Of a stretch of DNA of 64,000 nt, positions 9,319 through 18,804 are shown in pieces (position 1 is the stretch's first letter; the number at the start of each line of letters is the position of its first letter). This stretch comes from Tricholoma matsutake. Lineage: Eukaryota; Basidiomycota; Agaricomycetes; Agaricales; Tricholomataceae. The notes beneath the pieces were generated by a model. The model made no database searches and was not told where the DNA came from. It saw only the letters and a program-made list of their open reading frames with translations. A program made the translations under genes and the position numbers. The stretch lies in contig AP026544.2 in NCBI GenBank assembly GCA_026075535.2, positions 5,580,001 through 5,644,000 on the forward strand, given 5' to 3'.

Positions 9319-10459
9319 CGGGCGCTTAAACCTAGCCGTCAGGGGGCACCATCGCCCAGCCCCTTTTAACGATGGTGTATTCCAATGGGTAGTCAGTGTA
9401 ACATGTCTCTAGTAGTAGAAACTCACAGAGCATGGAGGCTGGAAGCCTCCCAGACAACCAGCAATCCAGTGTAGGTGTCCTTTCCCCTAAGCCAGACCTC
9501 CCCCAACTAAACGAGTGCATCGACTTGGGCGAGCATTGAAGCAGGCATCCCACACCCACTCTAAGCCCCCATAGGGACCTAGACTACTCTTTCATAGACA
9601 CCACTCACCTAGCCAGGATCCTCGAAGCACAGGGGAACGAGACGAATAGCAGCCATTGTCAAAAACAATGACCGGGGCATCCACGGAGATCGGATGGACG
9701 GATCTCTTAGCAAATCAGGTCAGGCCTGGAGATGCCGAGAGCGTTCGTGATGGCGAAATCCGATTGAAAATCGGACGAAAATTGGAGTCTCGATGTTCCT
9801 ACAAACATCAAGCAGGAGTGTTTACCACTGTTTATGGTGGTTGTAACAAGTCAAGGAGTGTCGATGTCTCGGTCATTGTTTTCAACAGTGACCGCTATCT
9901 GTCTCGTTCCCCCTTGGCTTCGAGGATCCTGGCTAGGTGAGTGGTGTCTATGAAAGAGTAGTCTGGGTCCCTATGGGGGCTTAGAGTGGGTGTGGGATGC
10001 CTGCTTCAACGCTCGCCCAAGTAGAAGGGCTCGTTTGGTTGGGGGAGGTCTGGCTTAGGGGGAGGGACATGTTTCACTGGATTGCTGGTCATCTGGGAGG
10101 CTTCCAGCCTCCATGCTCTGTGAGTTTCTACTACTAGAGACATGCCACACTGACTACCCATTGGAATACACCATTGCTAAAAGGGGCTGGGTGATGGTGC
10201 CCCCTGGCGGCTAGGCTTACACCTGGGTGGCCGCTTCTCACCACCTTCTCGTTACCTCCGGTGCTCACTCTCCTAGGGTGGTATGACCCGGGTTTGATCT
10301 TCTCCCACTAGGCAGCAAGATGTGTGGCTTGCTCGCCCCCTTGGAGTGTTTGGAGGCTGTATCGGGTGGACCCGGAATGTAGATAAGGGACCAGCCATTA
10401 TCAATTTTATGCTGTGTATTTTGATTCCTACCATCATCTACTAGCACTTACTCACCCTT

Positions 10460-11911
10460 ATGCCCAAACAGCGAACCAGAGGCCGTCTACCACACCAGGG
10501 GCTGCATGCCCCCCCCCTGATTATGGGCAACATCTTTGATGATGACGTCCAAGACTACGACACCTGGTACAAACAAGATGATCCAGAGGTAGCAGCTGCC
10601 CTAAAGGCAGTTAGAGATCTATGGGCCAGAGAAGACCTCTCTGACCCTGACGACGACGAGGAGTCTCTTGCTATGCAGGAGGCCCTCAATGACGCCGAGA
10701 GCAGCCCCAAGCTTGCTTTGAGGCAAACAATCGACCATGTACTGTGGGCGCATGATGCCCATGTTGCACACAAACAACTGACTCGCAGTTTTGAATGCGA
10801 GGACGTATATACACAGGAGCTTGGCATTGCTGAGCTCCTTTATCTGGAGGCATCCCCTGCCCCATCACCACCTTTGCCCTCCATCCCTGAGTTGGTGGAG
10901 GATGAAGTGCTGCTATCTGTGAATGAGAGGTGGGAAATTGCAGCCACCTCTCATGCCATGCTACATCAACTGGACGCGATGACCATGTTTGTTGGTACTG
11001 TCCATGTGTCCGCCGTTCCCCCTGCAGAGAGGAACGCATGGCGCCAAATGGCCTGGAATTCATTGCTCCTTGACTTGTTACCGCAACGTGCACAGCCACC
11101 GAAATTTTCGTCGACACCATTTTCATCCTCTGTAGCTCAATCCGTCAATGATCCAAGTGATCCGGTTTATTTAGCATCTTACCAATGCATGGCAGACAGT
11201 TTCATCCAAAAAGGGAGGCGATCGGATGCAGTGATGGACGAGGGGAGACCCTCTAGATCCAGTACACCCAGAACTCCTGGCGATGACCCCATTGATTCTC
11301 TATGGCCTCCAGAGGAAGATCCCTCTGTGGGCCCTCATCGGACCCAAAGAGGTTCTCCAACTCCTTCCCCCTATGGGGCTGGAACGATCACATTGCGTGC
11401 ACAGCGATTCAGCGTGCCAGCGTTATCTCCCAGGCGGGCTACTTTGTCCCCTGCACCTCCTACTACTCCTTCTACACCTGCTTCACAGTGGGCTGACGAA
11501 GTTGAGATATTGAACCCCACTCCTGCGATCCAGGACATGGAGATGGCGAGCGATGCTGAGGACGATTGGGCCGGACCAGTCACCTTCACGCACGACCTGG
11601 GGGAGTATGCTCAGGGATTCCTAACGGTCCTTAACAGGACAGGAGCCCATAGACCAACTGCTGAACAATGGCAGAAACTCGCTGAACAGCTAGGGGCGGT
11701 ACTCAGTGCTGCAACTGCGGTCAGCTTTAATTGCAATTCGGGGAGTGACACCCTCCGAAGGGCTATAGATGAGGCAGGTAGGGGCAGTAAACGACCTAGG
11801 TCAGGCACTGTTACCAACAACCCTCACAACATCCCAAGGACGGAGCATCTAGAGGGATGGGATGGGCAATGCCCCCCCCCCTCACAAATCTGCGAGGACT
11901 CGAGGCCCTAG
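10460..11911 (+). pseudogene. Chimeric ORF: B1 protein N-terminus fused in frame to LINE ORF1
   Basis: One 483-codon reading frame made by insertion. Codons 1 to about 202 are the B1 protein (MPKQRTRGR..., DDDVQDYDT, QELGIAELLYLEAS, RNAWRQMAWN). At 11065 the 5' end of LINE L2 enters and its leader happens to be open in the same frame, leading into ORF1 (SSSVAQSVNDPSDP, MADSF). The frame ends at 11911 because the first C tract has 10 rather than 9 residues. It is an accident of insertion, but it shows the LINE 5' leader has no stop in this frame. Confidence 0.8.
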
Positions 11912-12990
11912 AGGGGCTCGACCTCTTCCTAAACCCCCAGCAGGGGGTGTCTCTTCATCATGGGGTAGGGGACCTCCCCCCCCCCCCCCCCCCCCATGAA
12001 CTGGTCGACCAAGCCTTCGGGCAAGGAGACCTTTGCTCAGGTCGCTCATTTCCCTGGGGGACGAGCACCTAACACCTCCATGGATGGCCTTGTGCGATTA
12101 GCCAAAGCCTTCCCTGAGCTTCCCACCGACAAGCTGGCTGACATTCAGCAGCACGTCGGCCCCTCCAGGCCAAAGGCTGCAAAGCCCTCGCCCACTGTCC
12201 ATGGACCGTCGAGACGACAGGTCCTGGTACACATTCGACCTCCCCTCGAGGAAGGCACGAACCCTGCAGACTTCCTGGACCATGTCCAGACAACACTAGG
12301 ACTACACCACTCCAAACTAGTGGTGCAGTTGGCTATCATGCATGCTGGGAATCTCTCGGTGTCTACTGACGTAGTCGCTTCAGAGGAAGACCTACGATGC
12401 TTCAAGGAGGCGGCCCACAAGGCCTTCCCCTTTGCGTTGCAAGTTGATGCTGCGCTACCCACGTCCACGTCATACCTAAAACTGGTCGACGTGCCCTTCA
12501 TTGCCAATGACAAGGCTATCATGCCTGATGTTGTCATCGCCCACTGGGGGAAGTCCGGAATTTCAGACCTCATGGTGCTACAGGTCCCCCCACGGGTAGT
12601 ACGCGACTCAAAGATGTCGGATACGTGCACCATATATCTAAACATTGCTGACTCAGTCAGTGGTGCACGAGCCAAGGCTCTCATCGGGCATGGTGTCCAG
12701 TTTGGACATTATATCGCCTACGTTAGGGCAGCCAGGGCAAACCCTGGCCTCCCACTGTGCCAACGCTGCTGGAAATGGGGCCATCCCACCCCAGCATGCA
12801 GAGCACCGCAGTCAAAATGCCCGATCTGCGCAGGTCCACACCAGAAAGAGCACCATTGGGCTCTGGCCGGTTGTTGCAAGTGAAACACCAAGGCGAACCC
12901 TCCCGTTCCAGCCACCCCAGAGGGGGTTGCCTGTCCTCACCCGGCTAGGTGTCTAAACTGCCGGAAGAACCACGCATCCGACAGGACGTG
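11189..12990 (+). pseudogene. LINE L2 ORF1, frameshifted
   Basis: First ATG at 11189 (MADSF). The frame shifts at the first C tract (10 C at about 11872-11881) and again at an expanded C tract of about 17 residues (11979-11995). It is then open as 295 codons from 11996 (MNWSTKPSGKE) through TSTSYLKLVDVPF to the zinc knuckles (CQRCWKWGHPTPAC, CPICAGPH), stopping at 12883. Here the codon that is TGA in L1, L3 and L9 is still CGA (HGPSRRQVLVH). A deletion at about 12980 removes the third knuckle and the intron-like segment before ORF2. Confidence 0.82.
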
Positions 12991-14358
12991 GTGGCCAAAC
13001 GTAAATGAGGGACAGACTCAGATCTACCCCACAGTTACAAATATTTAGTCAGAATGTTAACCGTAATTGGGGGTACATGGACTCGCTACTGGCAGATTTT
13101 ATAGACGATTATGATTTGCTTTTCATTCAAGAGCCTCCTTGGAGGCTCATAAGACACGCCCCGTCTGCCCACAACAGGGAAGGGGAGGAAGTTATCAGCA
13201 CACCAATGAGCCCCAATTGGGGCACCCTGGTTCATCCATCAGGGATTGACACCCCACCACATATTGCTGTCTACTTTGCAAACAGCATCGCTAATCTCAG
13301 ACCGGGTCTCCACCGAGATCTGATCGACAATCGTGACATCCTTCTCTTCTCCCTGGGAATAGGGGAAGATGTCATATTACTCGCCAATGTCTATTCTGAC
13401 AGCCAACACTTGGCCATCACACTCCTATACGAAAGTGTCATGACGATCCCTCGACTGTACTTTATGTGTGGCAATTTCAATGTGCAACACGCCTCCTGGG
13501 ACCCCCAGGGGCCTGAACACTCCATCCATGCTGACCACTTAGTGGAAACGGCAATGGCGCTAGGCCTTACGAGGGCCCTCCCCACGGTGGAGGGACCTAC
13601 CCATTTTCCCCCACAACAGGGCTTCCACCCCACAGTGATAGACCTGATGTTCGTACCCACAGATCTGAGATTCGTGCTGTACTGCGAGATCATTCCAGAA
13701 GCCAGGGGCATGTCCAACCATGCTCCCCTGACACTGACACTGCCTGGCCCAGGATCTTTGGTTCCGGTCACCAAGTGGTCCATCAAAAAAGGATCCAAGG
13801 AGGAAGCATCATATCTCGATGCTGTCTCCTCCACTTTAAATCCATGGCTTCAATGGCATGGAAGTACATTGGCAGAGATTGATGATGTTGTTTCGGCAAT
13901 ATCAACGATCTTAAACAAGGCATGGGACAACCATGCCAAGGAATCTCGCCTAGGCAAGTCGTCCAAGAGTTGGTGGACAGACAAATGCAAAGGCGCCCTA
14001 GATGCCTACAGGGCCTCCTGTGATGGGGAGGACTGGACGCACTACAGAAAAGTCATGCGACATGCAAAGCGTGATTTCTTCGACGACCGTATCCAGGAAG
14101 TGGCTACAATGAACAGATGACCCTGGGACCTCATGTCCTGGACTCGCCAACGAAACCTTCTATCATATGAGGCAATCTCCTACTGGGGGGAACCATGTAA
14201 TGACCTCGATTCTTTGTGGGCTGCCCTTGATGGCTCATATAACGCTGCCTCAGATCGAGTAGTCGATCTGAGCATCTTAGACGATCTGGACCCTGTGCCT
14301 GAAAGGGCCTGGATCCTGTTCTCCATCACGGAAATGAGAGAAGTGCTCAACATGTGCT

Positions 14359-14760
14359 TGTTAGGGCGACACCCACTATCTGCTAGCTAAGACCGTGCGG
14401 GTTCTCTCTACAAGAAGGGGGTGGGATCTGCGCTCGTGATGGGGGAATTGATGGTTTTGATGCAAGGGGTTATTAATAGGTGAGTTTGTTGAGATAGGCC
14501 TTTCACACCAAAAACATAGGTGGAATACCTAAGAGAACACAACTAGGGTCCCCTAGGCATATATTTAGGGTTTATATACTATGTTACATATATTGTACAT
14601 TGTTGTTACTGACGCACTTGTACATGCGCGTACATTTTGATGTGTGCGAAATAAAATTCTCACGCTATCAAAATGTAGCGTCATTTGGCGTCATGTAGCA
14701 TAATTCGACATAATAAAATAAAAATGAAAGTTTATTAAGTAATGGGGTGGTTTCCTAACA
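14359..14760 (-). repeat. Solo LTR (402 bp) of the Ty3/gypsy family at 53753
   Basis: Starts TGTTAGGGCGAC and ends GGTTTCCTAACA, flanked by GTGCT on both sides (14354-14358, 14761-14765). Its reverse complement matches the LTR at 53753-54154 over the full 402 bp with only scattered differences. The complement holds TATATAAACCC and the motif AGTTGTGTTCT (complement at 14534-14544) that serves as self-primer in the full element. Inserted in LINE ORF2 between the endonuclease and RT regions. Confidence 0.92.
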
Positions 14761-16541
14761 GTGCTCTTCCCATTCCGCTCCAGGTCCCAATCATGTTACA
14801 TGGTCGTACCTTAAACACTGGTGTAGCAACCCAGAGGTAGCAGGTCTCATCACCCACATTGCCGAGGCTTGTATCACCATTGGTCATTGGCCAGCACACT
14901 TCAAGGAATCCCTGTTGGTAATTATCCCGAAACCAGGGAAGCCAAACTATTCTACTCCAAAGTCGTTCAGGCCCATCGTGCTGCTGAACACTTTGGGCAA
15001 ACTGGTCAAAAAGATGCTGTCCAGATGGCTTCAGTTCGATGGTGTGGCTCATGAAGCCTTCGAGCAAAACCAGTTCAGAGGAGTCGCCCAGCGGTCCACA
15101 GAAGATGCTGGAATCTACCTTACCCATCTTGTCCAGGCGGGATGGGCCCAGGGACTCAAAATGAGTGTTGTCGCATTCGACATCGCTCAGTTCTTCCCCT
15201 CCCTGAACCACCAGGTTCTGTTGGAGATCATATCTCAGTCGGGATTCCCTGCGCAAGTGATGAATTTCTTCCGCTCCTATCTTGTCAGTTGCAAGACGAC
15301 CTACAAATGGAACGCCTTCTCATCCGGCTCCTTTGCAGCAGATGTGGGAGTGGGACAAGGGTCTGCCTTGTCCCCTGTCCTATCAGTGTTGTACTTAACG
15401 CCCATCATGAAACTCTTCAGGAGAAGCGAGGTTGGCAGAGGTCAATCTCATGTCCTACGTAGATGATGGTACCCTCATTGCCCACTCGGCGCGATTGGAG
15501 GATAATCTCCCCCTACTCAAAAAGGCATATGGATGGATATTCCAAGCCTTCACCTCCCTCAGACTTGTCCTGGAACACGATAAGTCAGAGATATTCCCCT
15601 TCTCCAGGTCAAGGAGCTTCACTCCCCTACCAATAGACTTAGGTTTTGCCCTGTATACGGGCAACACGCCTCTCAAACCCAAGGTTACCTGGAGGTACCT
15701 TGGGTTCTTCTTCGATTGCAAGCTCTCCTTTAAGGAGCACACGCAATTCTACTCCACCAAAGCCCTCACCACAGTGAGGGCAATGGGAATGCTCGGCAAT
15801 TCTGTGAGAGGGCTAACCCCTATGCAGAAACACCTCCTGTACCGTTCATGCATCATACCTATTATGACGTATGGACTGAGACTATGGCACTTTAAAGGCG
15901 CACATGTCAAAGGTGTTATCAAAGTGTTGGCCCAGGTGCAGTCCATCGCTGCATGCTGGATCCTCGGTGCTTTTCATACTACCCCTATTGGTGGACTAGA
16001 AAGTATTGCAGGGCTGCTGCCCATGCAGCTGTTACTGCGCAGACTGGTCGACAGGGGGGCATTCAGAACCCCCCTGTTGGCCCCATCCCACCCCCTCAGA
16101 GCAATCTTAGGAGCAAAACACATTGGCACTACCCACCCTCATGACCTAGGTCTCTGGGGAGGAAAGGTGCTCAACACACTCGCACTACAAGGCCCATCTG
16201 TTGCATCAGCGACAGCACTGGCCCTTGTACCGGACGATGAATGTGACCCCTTTGGGGAAGAAAGCACACCTGGAAACAGAGTGAAGGACCTATTCCCCAC
16301 TTGTTTTTTCTCTCATCGCCTTGCCTCCAAGGAGGACGAAGCGAGGGAATTGTATAGGGGTGACCTCGACAAGGCCTGGGCCGCTGCCCAGGCAGAGGAC
16401 GACACTCTCGTTGTTGCGGTGGATGCATCTGTGCCCACTGATGCCAAGTTCCAAGCAGTCACTTGTGCCCTAGTCTTCGGACGTGGGGAGCAGGTAGATC
16501 GCATCATCTCAGCCTCTGGGAGGAGAACCCCCCTGGAGGTC

Positions 16542-18804
16542 ACCGCTCCTTGACTTGTTACAACCACCATAAACAGTGGTAAACATTCCTGCTCGACGTT
16601 GGTAGCAACGTCGAGACTGCAATTTCGGTCTGATTTTCGATCAGACTTCACCATCATGAATGCTCTCCACGTCTCCAGGCGTAGCCTGATTTGCTAAGGG
16701 ATCCGTCCATCCGATCTCTGGGGATGCCTTGGGCACTGTTTCTGACAGTGTCTGCTATTCATCTCATTCGCCTGGGCTTCGAGGATCCTGGCTAGGTGAG
16801 TGTTGTCAATGAAAGAGTAGTCTGGGTCCCTTTGGGGTCTCAGAGTGGGTGTGGGATGCCTACTTCAACGCTCGCCCAAGTCATCGCATTCGTTTAGTTG
16901 GGGGAGGTCTGGCTTAGGAGAAGGGACATTCTCACTGGACTGCTGGTCGTCTGGGAGGCTTCCAGCCTCCATGCTCTGTGAGTTTCTACTACTAGAGACA
17001 TGCTACACTGACTACCCGTTGGAATACACCATTGTTAAAAGGGGCCAGGCAATGGTGCCCCCTGGCGGCTAGGTTTAAGTGCCCGCCAAAGTGTGATAGC
17101 ACACTTTGGGCAGCGCTTATGAATACTTTGGTGGCCGCTTTTCACCACCATTTCTCTACCTCTGGTGCTCACTCTCCTAGGGTGTCATGACCCAGGTTCA
17201 ATCCTCTCCCACCAGGCAGCAGGGTATGCAGCTTGGTTGCCCCCTCGGAGCGGTTGGAGGTTGTATCGGGTGGATCCGGAACTGAGATAAGGGACCATCT
17301 GTTATCGATGCCACACTACGTATCTTGATTTCTGCCATCACCTACTAGCACTAACTCGCTCTCAATGCCCAAATGGCACACCAGAGCCCAACCACCGCGC
17401 TGGGGTCTACACAACCCCACCCTGACTATGGGCGACATCTATGATGATGACGTCCAAGACTATGACACCCGGTACGATCGAGATGATCCGGATGTAGCTA
17501 CTGCCCTAAAGGCAGTTAGAGATCTATGGGCTGGAGAAGACCTCTCCGACCCTGAGGATGATGAGGACTCTCTTGCTATGCAAGAGGCCCTCAATTACGC
17601 CGAGAGCAGCCCCAAGCTAGCCTCGAGGCAAACAATTGACCGTGTGCTGTGGGCGCAGGACGTCCATGTCGCACATAAACGATGGACTCGCAGTCTCAAA
17701 TGCAAGGACATGTATACACAGGAGCTCGGCATGGCCGAGCTCTTCTATCCAGAGGCATCCCCTGCCCTGTTACCGCCTTTGCCCCCCATCCCTGAGTTGG
17801 TGGAGGACGAAGTGCCACTATCTGTGAATGAGAGTTTGGAAATCGAAGCCACCTCTCATGCCATGCTACACCAACTGGACGCGATGACCATGTTTATTGG
17901 TACCGTCCGTACATCCGTCGTTCCCCCTGCAGAGAGGAATGCATGGCTCCAAATGGCCTGGGAGTTATTCACAACCACCTGGCGACTGTCTGAGATGATG
18001 TTGGCGGAACTAGCAGCCACTCCGACACCTCTCGATCTCACATCTCTGGCAGCCTTCTGGGCTTCCTATGCAGCGATGCACACTGCTCAATCAGAGCCTC
18101 AATCTGGAGAACCCTTGTCCCCAGCATGGCGCCATCATCCTCGAGGTCCTCGTGGACAGCAGCGCCGCAACTAGTATGGGGGCCTATCCCCCTCTACATT
18201 CACGGCCACCAAGTAACTGGTGGCCATCATTGGGATGGTGACATGGTGTCGCCTCCCTATACCTTCCCCCCACTGCGGGGGGGACAATGTCATTGAGTGC
18301 ATGCACATGTGTGCATTTGCTTGAGGGAGGCCTTGGCCCCCTACTTACGGTGGTCACAGTGAATAACCAGGTGAACAACCACCCACCTTGTTACTGTCAC
18401 TCGTGCACAACATGGTGATGGCCCACCTCATTCGTCTGGGGTGGTCAATCCTTGTTGGCTGGAAATACGCAGACAGTTATTCCTCCTGCAAGGGGGGATT
18501 TATGGTGAATTAACACTGCTGTGCCTGGTCTGACCTCGGTCAGACATGTGGCTGGGGGACCGTTTTGCTCCAGTGGGCGATCTAATGGCTAGCTTCAGGA
18601 GGGGGGGCCCCCCCCTCCGGATTATTGCCTTTCCTGGCTGAGAGGCCAACGTCTGTGGCACTGCCCGCCTAAAGTGGCTAAAACAAGGACCTGGGTAGGA
18701 GATGGGTGAGGGGAACACGTAGTTATAGTAGTACCCAAGTTTGTACCCTGCTCTGCAGACTGCGTTCGAGCCCCGCATTATAAATTATTGACCAAAAAAA
18801 AAAA
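16542..18804 (+). mobile_element. B1 retroposon, full length, with intact ORF
   Basis: Starts about 16545 with GCTCCTTGACTTGTTAC and ends TTATAAATTATTGACC plus a short A tail (18794-18804). Target duplication CCCCCCTGGAGGTC (16528-16541) and CCCCCCCAGAGGTC (18805-18818) in the RNase H region of LINE L2. The intact 269-codon ORF is at 17365-18174. A 24-bp near-palindrome lies at 17086-17109, and the CTCGACGTT hairpin near 16591. Confidence 0.92.
17365..18174 (+). CDS. B1 orphan acidic protein (269 residues), second intact copy
   Basis: ATG 17365 (MPKWHTRAQPP), TAG at 18172-18174. Same length as the copy at 8231-9040 and about 90% identical by eye. The acidic N-terminal third (GDIYDDDVQDYDT, EDLSDPEDDEDS), the central QELGMAELFYPEAS and IPELVEDEVPLS, the RNAWLQMAWELFTTTWRLSE block and the basic tail RHHPRGPRGQQRRN are all present. 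No known domain. Two full-length open copies in opposite orientation, each with its own target duplication, argue that the ORF was intact in the recent source elements. Confidence 0.72.
   Translation: MPKWHTRAQPPRWGLHNPTLTMGDIYDDDVQDYDTRYDRDDPDVATALKAVRDLWAGEDLSDPEDDEDSLAMQEALNYAESSPKLASRQTIDRVLWAQDVHVAHKRWTRSLKCKDMYTQELGMAELFYPEASPALLPPLPPIPELVEDEVPLSVNESLEIEATSHAMLHQLDAMTMFIGTVRTSVVPPAERNAWLQMAWELFTTTWRLSEMMLAELAATPTPLDLTSLAAFWASYAAMHTAQSEPQSGEPLSPAWRHHPRGPRGQQRRN

Larger units (their letters stand above)
7591..9864 (-). mobile_element. B1 retroposon, full length, with intact ORF
   Basis: Poly(T) at 7591-7610, then the complement of the B 3' end. The 5' terminus (complement of CACTCCTTGACTTGTTAC) lies at about 9841-9861. 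Flanked by TGTCTCAGTCATT (7580-7592) and TGTCTCGGTCATT (9865-9877). Contains the intact 269-codon ORF (8231-9040) and, upstream of it, a perfect 24-bp palindrome at 9295-9318. It is inserted antisense in another B1 copy. Confidence 0.92.
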
